Positions 33,481 through 44,977 of a stretch of DNA of 64,000 nucleotides are shown here, piece by piece. The first letter of the stretch is position 1. Each line of letters begins with the position of its first letter. The position numbers were made by a program, and so were the translations under genes. The DNA comes from Limnoperna fortunei (Eukaryota; Mollusca; Bivalvia; Mytilida; Modiolidae). The notes beneath the pieces are model-generated. The model worked only from the letters and a program-made list of their open reading frames with translations. It did not search any database and had not been told where the DNA came from. The stretch lies in assembly GCA_944474755.1 (NCBI GenBank), contig OX104123.1:64659898-64723897 (forward strand), written 5' to 3'.

Positions 33481-33761
33481 GGAAATGTGATGAAATAAGT
33501 AATTAAACTTTATTTGATCCAAAATTGTAATGAAAAGAATTACTTATTTTAATTGTTTACATCTTCTGGGTAATGTCTGTTGTATTTCGATGGCGTAGAC
33601 ATTTACTACCTATATATGCTTACCAACAGTTTTTCATAGTGTAATGTTCGGCAAAATATTTTTTATTCATAATTATTTTAATAATTATATTCTCTATACA
33701 TTGGTGCAATGAAAAATGTAAACAAAAACAAAAACAAAAAAAATAAAGTTATTTTGCAGAT

Positions 33762-33835
33762 TCGAACCATTGTGCATATATCTCGTGCCTATAAGCACTC
33801 CATCTTGCCACTCGGCTACAGTAGCGTGGCTGCGT
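33762..33835 (-). repeat. tRNA-like segment (SINE head or tRNA pseudogene)
   Basis: On the minus strand it has TAGCCGAGTGGCAAGATGG (A-box), a GTGC/GCAC stem and GGTTCGAATCTGCAAAA (B-box and following bases). The T-stem pairs badly. An A-rich CAAAAACAAAAAC run lies on its 3' side as plus-strand sequence 33719-33745. Confidence 0.45.
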
Positions 33836-35023
33836 TGTTTGTTAAATAAGTCATATATAAAGCTACTGCACTGTCGCCCAAAAGTCAAAATTTTTATGAA
33901 AATACGGGTTTGTGTTAACTATGGATTTTATTATTTATGTTATTTATATATTTTTGACCTGTTGTATGCTTTGCAGTATTATTCGTAATATTTCAAAAAT
34001 ATGTTCTTTACTGTTTATTGAGCGTTACACATATATTATATGTCGACTCGCAGACGACACCATATATTGTTAAATGTACATCTTGAAAAATGCATTTTTA
34101 TTTTTAATCAGTAAGTAATAAAAATCTGTTTGGCGAAAAATAACGATATATTCTTTAGAATGCATATATGCAATCGTTTTTGCGTCACTAAACATAATTT
34201 GGGGGATACGTTTTTTACAATACTTCCAGTAAGATGCATTTCTACGATCTGGATATTATATATTCGTTTATTTAATAGCTTAATTGCTTAACATACCTTT
34301 TTCTGCTGACAATATGTTCGACTGTAAAGAAACAATATCAGTTGCCCATGTACAGTAGAGTAGATGCTTTCCTTCTAGTAGCCGATGTCAGTTGTCGAGT
34401 TGATCGAGCGCAATACGACACAAGTCAGAAAAATAAATCCCCGATTGAAATTTTCGTACGAGATATCAAAATGTGTATAAAAAAATTCTATCAAACTATA
34501 ATTCTAAGGGATTCATTAACTTTTTGAGAAAAAAATTATTCTAAGATCAAAAACCAGTGCGTAAAGATCGAAGAAAAAAATACTGAGTACGGAAACTATA
34601 ACGCGTTTTATCCGGGTTAAAACAAGATATTACTTATTTGAGCTTTCGAATGTTCTGAAATGATGTTTGTTTTGTAGAAATTAAGTACCTGCGCCAAAGA
34701 GTATCAAAAAGAGCAATAAATTTTCTAAAAGCAGTCAATCTGTCTTCAAACTGGTTAATTTTTCATGTTAGTACTCGTTGGCGCAGGGGTTAATTTTTTT
34801 AGTTTAGACTCGTGGCTGAATAGTATTTTCCCTTATTTCAGTTAACACTTGCTCCATTTGAGGGCGAAATGTACTCCGTGGCAGCTTAATATATGGTTTT
34901 GATACTTTTTTTTATTTAACGTCACATGTATTAGAACAAATTCAAGTGTTAACGATAATGTTTTATTAGTTTTATTTTTCTTCCAATTGGGGGGCCAAAA
35001 ATGGCTCTTAACGTACCTCGTCC

Positions 35024-38000
35024 TTTAAATCAGTTGAAACATCTTACTGATCAGCTTCCGGCCCCTTAAATATTACTTGGGGACTTCAACGGACACAACC
35101 CTTTATGGGGCAGCAACACAATAAACGATAAAGGTAAAATTATCGAAGGCTTAATGAATCAGGAGGATCTGTGTATTTTTAATGATGGAACCAATACTTA
35201 TTTACATCCTGGGAATGGATCATATTCGGCTATTGATCTTACAACAGCAGATCCTTCTCTGTTGCCCGATTTCTCATGGAAAGTCCATGACGATCTCTGT
35301 GGCAGTGATCACTTTCCTATTATCTTGGAATCTTTACACTCTTCAAACACCGAAAGAATCGCTCGGTATAAATTTGGCAAGGCCAATTGGCCTCTATTTG
35401 AACAACTCTGTATAGGGCGACTTAACTCGGACGTTTTTGAAGCTGTTTCTGATCCAATTTTAAAATTCAATGAAACACTTATTTCAATTGCTGATGAAAC
35501 AATTCCTAAGACCTCGACAAATCCAAAACATCCTAGTAAACCATGGTTCGATGACAGCTGTGAGGACGCTATTAAAGACCGGAAAAAGGCCGAACGACGC
35601 TTTAATAAACATCCAACTCAAAATAATCTTAACCATTTCCGAATTTTTCGAGCGAAAGCTCGCAGGGTAACGAAACAAAGACGACGCACCTCTTGGCGTA
35701 ACTTTGTTTCTAAACTAAATAACCATACCCCTATGAATAAAATTTGGAACATGATTCGTAAAATTAAAGGTAAAAACAGTAAAGCAAATGTCCATCATTT
35801 AAAGGATGGACAAGACTTGTTAACATCAGAGTCAGATATATCTAACAAATTGGCCGAAACATTTGCAAATCACTCGTCCGCTGGAAATTATCATCCGGAT
35901 TTTCAGCGTATCAAAACTCAAAAAGAAAAATCAAAACTTAATTTCCAGTCAACACATTTGGAAGATTACAATACACCTTTTCTTTGGAAGAGCTAAAAAC
36001 TTCTTTGAACAAATCTCACGACACAGCATGTGGTCCAGATGACATCCATTACCAACTTCTCAAACATCTGCCACAATCTTCTCTCCAATGCCTTCTGAAT
36101 CTTCTTAACAACATTTGGGAAACGGGTGACTTACCATCTATATGGAAAATGGCCACTGTTGTGCCTATTCCAAAGCCAGGAAAAGATCACTCGGAAGCGT
36201 CCAACTATCGGCCTATAGCACTCACAAGCTGTCTTTGTAAAACCCTGGAAAGGATGATCAATGATCGCCTTGTCTGGTTTTTAGAATCCAACAATCTACT
36301 TTCTAATATTCAGTGTGGTTTTAGACAAGGGCGAAGTACCCTAGATCATCTTGTACGTTTCGAAACGTATATTCGAAACGCCTTTGCAAAAAATGAGCAT
36401 GTTGTGTCTATCTTTTTCGATTTAGAAAAAGTGTATGACACAACATGGAAATATGGTATTTTAAAAGATCTTTTTGATATGCGGTTGAAAGGTAGACTTC
36501 CTACCTTATTTCAAACTTTTTATCTGACAGAGAATTTAAAGTTAGGGTCAATTCTACTTTATCTGACCCTTTTGAACAGGAAATGGGTGTTCCTCAGGGA
36601 AGCATCCTTTCTGTCACTTTATTTAGTATCAAAATTAATAGCCTTGCTCAGGTTTTGAAAGATAATATTGATGGTTCTCATTATGTTGACGACTTCCTCA
36701 TATGTTACTGAGGAAAAAAACATGAATAATATTGAACGTCAACTGCAGTTATGTTTAAATAGAATAGAGAAATGGGCAATGGAGAATGGTTTTAAATTCT
36801 CCACTGCAAAAACCGTTGGGATGCATTTTTGTAATAAACGAAAGATGCATGCTGACCCCGAATTAAAATTATATAATAATCCTATCAAAATTGTAAAAGA
36901 AACTACTTTTCTTGGTCTCATATTTGATTCTAGGCTAACCTTTCTACCCCATATCAAAATGTTAAAAAATAAATGCCTTAAAGCATTAGATATTTTAAAA
37001 GTCGTATCCAGTACCGACTGGGGTGCTGAGTGCGATGTTTTACTGAATCTTTACAGATCGCTGGTTGATCGAAATTGGATTACGGTTGCTTTATTTATGG
37101 TTCTGCTCGCAAGTCGTATGTCAAAATCCTTGATACTATACACCATCAGGGATTGCGACTATGTCTTGGAGCTTTTAGAACCACACCTGTAAATAGTTTA
37201 TATGTAGAAGCAAACGAGCCTTCTTTGTATCAAAGAAGAGTTAAGCTCGCTTTGCAATATGCAACCAAATTGAAGGCGTATCCTGGCAACCCGGCCCACG
37301 ACTGTGTTTTCAAACCTCTTTACGAAAATATTTTTGAAAAACATCCAAATAAAATTCAACCTTTTGGAATCAGAATAAAACCTCATTTAAACAACTCTGG
37401 TATAAATTTAGATGAAATTGCTGCTATTGAAATTCCACATAATCCTCCTTGGTTAAACCCCAAACCAGTATTTATTTATGATCTAAGAAAACATAAAAAG
37501 TCCGACACAAACCATTTAATAATACAACAACATTTTGCAGAAATTAAATCGTGTTATCCTGATTATAGTGCTATTTATACAGACTGGTCAAAAGACGAAG
37601 ATAAAATTGCTTCAGCCGTTGTCTTCGGAGAGCGTGTTGAAACTCGTCGTCTCCCGTCTGCCTCATCTGTATTTACTGCTGAGGCGGAAGCTATTCTTCT
37701 TGCAATGAAAATAGTTGCTTCGTCAGACGAGCACAAATTTATTATCTGCTCCGATTCTCTGTCATGTCTTCTTGCTATTGAAAACTTCAAAGTTATGAAC
37801 CCTAATATTTTAAAAATTATTAAAATTTACAAAGCCCTTGTAGCTTTGGGTAAAGAGGTTGTGTTTTTCTGGATCCCAAGTCAAGTGGGAATCCATGGGA
37901 ACACAGTCGTGGACGAGGAGGCCAAAAAGGCCTTGAATAACAATATAATTAATTGTGCCATACCTTTTACTGATTTTAAAGCATTAATTTTTAAATATAT

Positions 38001-38367
38001 TTCTCGTTTGTGGCAGAGTGGTTGGGATCTAGAGGTTCATAACAAACTTCATGAAATCCAGCCACTATTTCACAAAAATAATTTTAATTGTTTTAGAAGT
38101 CGTCGAGACCAAGTTGTTATAACCAGGTGTCGTCTTGGTCATACCAGGACGACTCATAGTTATATTTTAAATAACGATCAACGACCCGAGTGTGTGCCAT
38201 GCAACTGTCCATACACAATCAGGCATGTCTTGATGGACTGTGTGGACGTGGCCCACATTCGGGAACGTTTTTATACTGTGGATTCTTACTTTAATTTGTT
38301 TACAACTGTCGCTGGCGACAAAATTCTACAGTTCTTAAAAGAAATTAATTTGTATAATAAAATATAA
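35024..38367 (+). pseudogene. LINE-E ORF2, remainder, broken
   Basis: The frames are 35154-35996 (endonuclease and linker), 35984-36658 (RT palm start), 36668-37192 and 37075-38367 (thumb, RNase H, C-terminus). Breaks: a stop in the endonuclease (CTTAAATATT near 35068), shifts near 35985 and 36510, a stop just after YVDDFLICY near 36709, and a lost base near 37065. RNase H is damaged at catalytic-region motifs: YTDWSKDED for YTDGSKDGD, and WIPSQVGIHGN for WIPSHVGIHGN. It is inactive. Confidence 0.88.
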
Positions 38368-38599
38368 TCTTGTATCATAACTGCTGTTATTTCATATTTT
38401 ATTATTTTAATCACGTTATTTTTATGTGTATATACCCTCATACTATTGTGTGAGATTACAGTTTTACTATATTTCGACAGGGTTGTTTCTATGCCAACTT
38501 TCTAATTATTAAACATCATCAATTTATAAAATTGCTCACGTCCTGAATATAGCTGAAATATTGCTTGCTGGACGTTAAACATCAATCAATCAATCAATC
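35024..38599 (+). mobile_element. LINE-E, part 3: rest of ORF2 and 3' end
   Basis: It resumes TTTAAATCAGTTGAAACATC directly after the DNA transposon and runs to the 3' UTR and (TCAA)n tail. After the tail, the target duplication (38600-38615) leads back into LINE-D. This makes LINE-E a once full-length copy with two insertions in it. Confidence 0.9.
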
Positions 38600-39817
38600 A
38601 ATCTCATTTAGAGAATTCAGGTATAAATTTAGATGAAATTGCTGCAATTGAAATTCCACATAACCCCCCTTGGTTAAACCCCAAGCCAATCTTTATTTAT
38701 GATCTGAGAAAACATAGAAAATCCGACACAAACCCATTAATTATACAGCAACATTTTGCAGAAATTACATCTTGTTACCCTGACTATAGTACTATTTATA
38801 CGGATGGGTCAAAAGACGAAGAAAAAGTTGCTTCAGCCGCTGTCTTCGGAGAGCGTGTTGAAACTCGTCATATCCCGTCTGCCTCATCTGTATTTACTGC
38901 TGAATCGCAAGCTATTCTTCTTGCGATGAAAATAGTTGCTTCGTCAGACGAGCACAAATTTATGATCTGCTCTGATTTTCTGTCATGTCTCCTTGCTATT
39001 GAAAACTTCAAAATTAAGAATCCTTATATTTTTTAAATTATTCAAATTTTCAAATCCCTGGTTGCTTTGGGTAAAGAAGTTATGTTTTTCTGGATCCCAA
39101 GTCATGTGGGGATCCATGGGAACATGGTTGTGGACGAGGAGGCCAAAAAGTCCTTGAATAACGATATTTTTAAGTGTGCCATACCTTTTACTGATTTTAA
39201 AGCAGTTATTTTTAAACATATTTCTCGTTTGTGGCAGAGTGGTTGGGATCTAGAGGTTCATAATAAACTTCATGAGATCCAGCCACTACTGCACAAAAAT
39301 AATTTTAATTGTTTTAGAAGTCGTCGAGACCAAGTTGTTTTAACTAGATGTCGTCTTGGCCATACCAGGACGACTCATAGTTATATTTTAAATAACGAGC
39401 AACGACCCGAGTGTTTGCCATGCAATTGTCCATACACAATCAAGCATGTCTTGATGGACTGTGTGGACGTGGCCGAAATTCAAGAACGTTTCTATATTGT
39501 AGATACTTATTTTAATTTGTTTAGGACTGTCGCGGGCGACACAATTTTAAAGTTTTTAAAAGAGATTAATTTATATAGCAAAATTTTATTATACTGCTAC
39601 AGTGTAATTGTGATATTGCATACTTTTTATTGTTTTAATTTAATTTTTATATGTATATTATCATACTATTGTATGAGATATTGTTTTAGTATTAAGCGAG
39701 GGATATAAAATGGTTGTTGATGATCAAATAAGTTGATTTGTAGTAATTATCACGTCCTGAATATAGCTGAAATAATGCTTGCTGGACGTATAACAACAAT
39801 CAATCAATCAATCAATC
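38600..39817 (+). mobile_element. LINE-D, 3' portion
   Basis: Sequence after the LINE-E tail continues LINE-D at the codon where it was cut (AATCTCATTTAGAGAATTCAGG). It covers the end of the linker, RNase H, C-terminal Cys/His motif, 3' UTR and CAAT tail. A frame at 39067-39708 includes WIPSHVGIHGN and CLPCNCPYTIKHVLMDC. An extra T near 39033 breaks RNase H. Its 3' UTR differs from that of LINE-C, consistent with a recombinant origin of LINE-D. Confidence 0.85.
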
Positions 39818-40590
39818 ATCTGTATTTACTGCTGAGGCCCAAGCTATTCTTCTTGCGATGAAAATAGTTGCTTCGTCAGAGGAGCACAAATTTGTGATAT
39901 GCTCTGATTCTCTGTCATGTCTTCTTGCTATTGAAAACTTCAAATTTAAGAATCCTTATATTTTAAAAATTGTTCTAATTTACAAATCCCTTGTTGCTTT
40001 AGGTAAAGAAGTTAGGTTTTTCTGGATCCCAAGTCATGTGGGGATCCATGGGAACACGGTCGTGGACGATGAGGCCAAAACGGCCTTGAATAACGATATA
40101 ATTAATTGTGCCATACCTTTTACTGATGTTAAAGCACTTATTTTTAAACATATTTCTCGTTTGTGGCAGAGTGGTTGGAATCTAGAGGTTCATAATAAAC
40201 TTCATGAGAACCAGCCACTACTGCACAAAAATAATTTTAGTTTTTTTAGAAGTCGTCGAGACCAAGTTGTTTTAACCAGATGTCGTCTTGGTCATACCAG
40301 GACGACTCATAGTTATATTTTAAATAACGAGCAACGACCCGAGTGTGTGCCATGCAACTGTCCATACACAATCAAGCATGTCTTGATTGACTGTGTGGAC
40401 GTGGCCCACATTCGGGAACGTTTCTATACTGTAGATACTTATTTTAATTTGTTTAAAACTGTCGCAGGCGACACAATTTTAAAGTTTTTAAAAGAAATTT
40501 ATATAGCAAAATTTAAGAATACTGCTAATGGTGATATTGCATACTTTTTATTGTGTTAATTTAATTTTTATATGTATATTATCATACTAC
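39818..40590 (+). mobile_element. LINE-G: LINE fragment, truncated at both ends
   Basis: It starts at CATCTGTATTTACTGC in RNase H, directly on the LINE-D tail, sharing ATCA at the joint. It reads through the Cys/His motif (CVPCNCPYTIKHVLIDC) in a frame from 39858 to 40559. It ends at ATTATCATACTAC before the usual 3' end, where R2 begins. It is very like the LINE-D 3' portion, so it may be a local duplicate. Confidence 0.85.
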
Positions 40591-41598
40591 AAAAGACTGT
40601 CGATTTCAACCTGTACTCCGGCTTCCTCCCACCCCACCCCCAATAAAAAATGGACGCCATGAAACAAATGGAACAATCCAGCGTAATTGTATGTATATTT
40701 TTTAAACAACTTTTATTGCCTGTCTAATAAAACTTGCGACAAGAATCGCTGTATATTTTACAATACAACTTTTTGTTTAATAAACAATGCGTTTTGATTG
40801 ACAATGATTGTTTAACAGTTCAACAATTGTTATACAAAACAGTTTTATAATTGTATTTAAAATTTTGTAGACTAAATAAAAACACGCAGGCATACATTTA
40901 AGTAACTAATAATGATGTCAAAAAACCACGTTCTTTCCTAAATGTGAAATAAATCTGTTACTGATTGGGGGAGTCGGGTCGGCTTAATATATGACAAAAA
41001 TATAAATGTAACAGGTCGCAAAAAGTAAAACAGGCCGAAATCACGAGTCGCGGGAATAAAAAAAGAGAATCAATAATGGATTACGAAAAAAAGCCATTTA
41101 CCTCGTATCTACTGATCAGCCTTATATAGACGTTTTTTAAAGGTTTACAGGACTCGGTTCGCAGATATGTCCTGCTTTAAAGAAATGTGCTTAATTATAT
41201 AATATAAAGAATTTTTTTTTCTTTAAATATGTTAATTTATTCCGTTAGAACGAGACATTGTATTAACAATTCTTTTCAACGCATGTTTTATTTTATTATT
41301 AAAATGGTATAATAAATGCATATATTATATACAAATGACGCAGAATCCGTTTTATCTTTAAATTATTAATTTATACGAATCCTTCAATAAACTAACCGAT
41401 TTATGCATATAATTAAATGACGGATTCTGGATCGCACTGATTGGACTGATCGCACTGATCGCTGACGGCTACCAAGGTAATGACGGATTCATAATTTTGG
41501 ACGGATGTAGTCATCATCAATCAGTCAGCGTTCCAAAATCCGTCAGCAATCAGTTATCAATCAGTCAAAGTGTTGCGTTTACGGGTGCAAGTACTGTA
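40591..41598 (+). repeat. R2, segmental duplicate of R1 (2041-3273)
   Basis: Collinear with R1 from AAAAGACTGTCG to GGTGCAAGTACTGTA, lacking about 250 bp present in R1. It includes the 3' half of a SINE, so the duplication happened after that SINE inserted. The left joint is with LINE-G and the right joint with unrelated AT-rich sequence. Confidence 0.85.
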
Positions 41599-42438
41599 TA
41601 TATGCCTGTATGTATGAACAACACAATTGTTAATCATAATACACTGAACATACAATTAATAAAATTATTGGTTTATTAAAAAATCATAACTAAATAAGCA
41701 CCACAAAATGTGCATTAAATGTTTTTGATATTTTTACAAAAGACCATTTATATTCAAAAGCACTGACAGGGAATCGAACCCCATTATCATAATGCAAATA
41801 GGTGTTTATCCAATATACCAACAGGGTTTGAAATAAGCTTCTAATTTCGAACAAATCTTCTCATTTTTGAAAAAATATAAAATATTTATAAATTAATATG
41901 AAAAGACACACTGATTGTATAAACAAACCGACAAAGAACCTTATCTTTTCGAAGTCAGTTGTAAATTATGCACAAAATTTGTATATGCATGTACAGTCTT
42001 TCAAATGCATCAATTATTTGAAAGTGTGTTTATCAAGCAACACTTCAAACTTTTCACTAGTTAAAACACGCATCTGAAGAGTGAGCTACTTATTAAACTA
42101 CAATATATTTTATTTGCAATCCAATTTTCGAAGCCTGTTCTAGAGGCCTATAAGCCTCCGTCGGTGAGCGATCCTATTAGTCACACTTTATTGCAAATAT
42201 AAGTATCGTGTTCATTCGTCAATATACTGCCCTTAAATTGCGAAACAGTTTTATGTTCTGACGAGTCTGTATTAGACAAAACTCCGGTGATGGTTAGTAT
42301 CTTCAAATACTTTTATTAATGAACATCAAGAAGTAATAATTAATCCAATTTTCTCTTGAACAGTTTGTCAGCAAGTTAGTTTTATAGGGTTTTCTTAGTT
42401 TTCCAGCTTATAGATTGCAATTATTCAAATATATCTTT
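41599..42438. other. Intergenic AT-rich DNA with a tRNA-like segment
   Basis: No exon was recognised. At 41764-41830 on the minus strand, GGGGTTCGATTCCCTG forms a good T-arm, and GTTGGTATATTGGATAA lies where an A-box would be. No matching acceptor stem is present, so this is a tRNA pseudogene or SINE remnant. Confidence 0.4.
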
Positions 42439-42558
42439 CTATATAATTTCCCTTTCATTTCTGCAATGTCTATCTCTGTTCCCAGCTGGTAGTCTGCGTC
42501 CATAGAAGTCACTTAGATAAGAAACAGAAAGTGACACCAGGATATCTAAAATTTCTTC
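42439..42558 (-). CDS. Putative 3'-terminal exon, unknown protein
   Basis: The acceptor TAATCTTTTCAG precedes 42558. The exon is open in phase 0 for 39 codons (EEILDILVSL...NREREII-like end) to TAG 42441-42439. It joins in frame with the exon at 43277-43443, which ends in phase 0 (...SDEQLK). An amphipathic segment ILDILVSLSVSYL is followed by an Arg-rich C-terminus. I do not recognise the family. Phase 0 at both sides and good splice signals support it. Confidence 0.5.
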   Translation of the reverse strand, partial: EEILDILVSLSVSYLSDFYGRRLPAGNRDRHCRNEREII

Positions 42559-43276
42559 CTGAAAAGATTATTCGAGAAAAACATCAATCGCATACCAATA
42601 AAATGATTATTTGTTGTAATTCAGACAAGTCTACATAGTGCAATGATTCAGACGAATAATAGATTAATACAGGTCTCTACTCATGTTCATGATGAATGAA
42701 GGTAATAACGTGCCGAACACACAGGAAACTGACAAAAAAACATCTGAAAGTCAAATTCCAAGATCACTGCAAACTTGAAAACTTACAACCAACAAAATAT
42801 AGCTACTACAACATTTGTACTGACATGGTTAAGGCATTTCAAAAGTAATTGTTCAACCAGGTTGTATGGTATGCTAAACCTACCGATTCCTTTACTATAG
42901 TTTGAGAGTTAAGTGTTGATGGAAATGGTTGCGTATTGTTTTCAAATATAGTCAAATATTATAGCTTTAATTTTAAAGTACCATATCCATAACCGGTTAA
43001 TGCAAACTTGATATTTCATGACGATAATTTGTTCGATATCAGATATTTTGTTTGGTTAGCAAACACAAAAAATAATGTATTTTTGTTGTCACACAAGACA
43101 AATCATATGGCATGTATAAGGAAATGATATTTAAATCATTTTTAAGTATTTATAAGCTATTTTAGCTCAATAAAACTAGAGTAAAAGTGGAAATTCATAA
43201 GTAAAAGTGCAAATATTCTGTTTTTCCGTCGTATTTTTAATAACATGTATACTATAATCAAATAAGTTTTAAATAC

Positions 43277-43443
43277 CTTTAATTGTTCATCGCTAACATT
43301 GGTTTGGATCTTTATTCCACTAGTGTGAGTACATTCTTGCCCAGTGATTTCAGTGTCATGATTATACTTCAACTGTAATTTCTCCATTGCATATTTCTGA
43401 AAAGGTTCAGTAAATATACCACTTTTGCGTGGTTTTGTTTCTC
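43277..43443 (-). CDS. Putative internal exon, unknown protein
   Basis: 167 nt between the acceptor GGTTTTCAACAG and the donor AAG|GTATTT. It needs one base from the previous exon and ends in phase 0. It encodes a hydrophilic stretch (ETKPRKSGIFTEP, YAMEKLQLKYNHD, TNVSDEQLK) without a recognised domain. The incoming phase fits the TIR exon at 54166-54669, which leaves one base, but a different coding exon set with its own stop lies between them. A link to the TIR exon is therefore only a possibility. Confidence 0.5.
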
Positions 43444-44123
43444 CTGTTGAAAACCATTCATATAATATAATAATATGAAACAGTAAAAGCAATTGCTAAA
43501 TTATCAGCTGTAAATTTCTCAGTTACAATTATTATTGATTATGGTCTGGATAATAGCTGTATTCTTGCTCTTAGACATTACTGAATACATGAGGCATCTC
43601 TTGTTAAAATAGTTATTTAACAGTATGCAGAAAAGCAAAAAATGATTTGTAGACCAGAATGTTCAGAAATGTGTAAAGTAATTAAGTTTTTCTACAGACT
43701 AAATCGGATCTAGTTAATTTTAATTATTAGTTACTTACCAAGCATGGCTTCCAATCGTACTTTGTAAAAGCAATCCGAAAAATCTTTGTTTTGTAAAGAA
43801 AACCATATCTTTTTATTGACGTATTGGTTCTTTGCAAACGTCTAATGAGCAAAATTCAGTGATATTAAAGACGAAATACGATTAAAAATCTGATATTTTT
43901 TATCAAAAATGTATAACTCTTTTCATAATTTTATATTTATTTTTTTTATTCCTTTTATCTTATCAAAATAATACGTTATATTTGTTCGTTAACGTAATTA
44001 CTTGATTGTTATTCAGATTTTGGACGTTTAAAATATCAATAAGAATTCTAATCAACCATCTGACGCTTATGTATATAGTAATTTGAAACGGAAAAGTCAA
44101 AAGGCTCTCAATAACAAACACTT

Positions 44124-44234
44124 TTACAAGGATACTCCTAACATGTGACCGGAATATTCAATAAATATCATCAGATCATAGTCTTTTAAAATACGTTGTG
44201 CTTCTTCGTTCATTGAATATATCTCCTGCATTCC
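44124..44234 (-). CDS. Putative terminal exon of a two-pass membrane protein
   Basis: The acceptor ATTGTCTTTTAG precedes 44234. The exon is open in phase 0 for 36 codons (GMQEIYSMNEEAQRIL, KDYDLMIFIEYSG) to TAA 44126-44124. Its phase matches the donor of the exon 46027-46308, so joining them gives ...FVLDK followed by GMQEIY. It would form the cytosolic or luminal C-terminus after the second membrane span. Family unknown. Confidence 0.5.
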   Translation of the reverse strand, partial: GMQEIYSMNEEAQRILKDYDLMIFIEYSGHMLGVSL

Positions 44235-44402
44235 CTAAAAGACAATGTAATATAGCATAAAACGTTAGAAATAATCATTTAATATTGCTAAACACAAAAT
44301 ATAAATGATTTTGTTTTTCTTTTTTTCAAAACCTACATAAGAGTTCAAAAAAATACTGCAAATCTATTTTGACCAAGAGTTACGACATTTCTCAGATTCA
44401 GC

Positions 44403-44581
44403 GAGTACACTATGACATAACTCTGATTCACAAAACACTATGACATAACTCGGTGTACTCGGTGAATCAGAGTAATATCATAATGTAGTCAGTAATTCAA
44501 AGTAATGTCAGTGTACGTCAGTGAATCAGAGTAATGTCATAGTGTACTAAGTAAATCAGATTTATGTCATAGTGTACAAGG
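44403..44581. repeat. Minisatellite of ~30-bp units with an inverted part
   Basis: Four direct units resembling GTGAATCAGAGTAATGTCAT plus AGTGTACTMA fill 44462-44581. To their left, 44403-44460 holds related units in the opposite orientation (GAGTACACTATGACATAACT). The whole can fold into long hairpins. It directly adjoins an F2 element. Confidence 0.7.
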
Positions 44582-44597
44582 TGATCATATTGTCCTA

Positions 44598-44977
44598 CTA
44601 GGACAGTTCCCATAGCTCGATACACAGAATAGCTCTACGCGTCCACTGGTGGCCGATCTTCAAAACCCTCTCGAAAGAGGTTGTTAGGTCATAATAGGGA
44701 AAGCCTGGCCGCGGATAGTAATGATTGACGTGTTTGGAGAGTTCCACGCTTTTTGAACGATAAAGATCCCTCTTGAAGATTTCGAAAACGGGTAGACTCA
44801 TTGTGGACGTTATCAAAGCCTAAATCCCCGCTCCCTATCCATACTCCATACTTTTTTAGTTGCTTGTCCCATCCTACTCCTTTTCGGTTGATTTATTTTC
44901 TGTTAACTTGTTCTTTTGCTGAATTTTACTGAAATTCTGCTGGCTGGACGTAAGCAAACATCAAATGAAGTCATATT
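44598..44977 (+). mobile_element. F2 non-autonomous retroelement
   Basis: Bounded by the 11-bp target duplication ATATTGTCCTA at 44587-44597 and 44978-44988. It matches the 50215-50606 element through GCCTGGCCGCGGA, ACGTGTTTGGAGAGTTCCAC, TTGAAGATTTCGAAAA and the tail GCTGGCTGGACGTAAGCAAA. There is no open frame of substance and no tRNA head. Confidence 0.8.

Larger units (their letters stand above)
32640..34989. other. Non-coding right part of the DNA transposon
   Basis: AT-rich and probably upstream of the transposase, so it may hold its promoter and a 5' UTR intron. It also carries the short inverted-repeat element at 33025-33158 and two tRNA-like segments on the minus strand. No other gene was recognised. 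Confidence 0.5.
28631..35023 (-). mobile_element. Spy-like DNA transposon, 6.4 kb, inserted in LINE-E ORF2
   Basis: Terminal inverted repeats of 34 bp with 29 matches occupy 28631-28664 and 34990-35023. They read GGAC(A/G)AGGTA at the tips and CATTTTTGGCCCCC inside. The left flank ends in AAA and the right flank begins with TTT. Joining the flanks restores the sequence of LINE-A and LINE-F without gap or duplication. The Spy group, a sister of PIF/Harbinger and ISL2EU, is reported to insert between AAA and TTT without a target duplication. A DDE transposase is encoded on the minus strand. The rest, about 4.3 kb, is non-coding and contains foldback elements. Confidence 0.88.

Noticed and set aside
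28626..35028. TTAA target duplication for the 6.4-kb DNA transposon
   Set aside because: TTAA can be read on both sides if the ends are shifted by one base. However, removing one copy then leaves a site 6 bp shorter than in LINE-A and LINE-F. The AAA^TTT reading restores their sequence exactly, so it is preferred.
41764..41830. Functional tRNA gene
   Set aside because: Only the T-arm pairs. No acceptor stem or proper D-arm can be formed.
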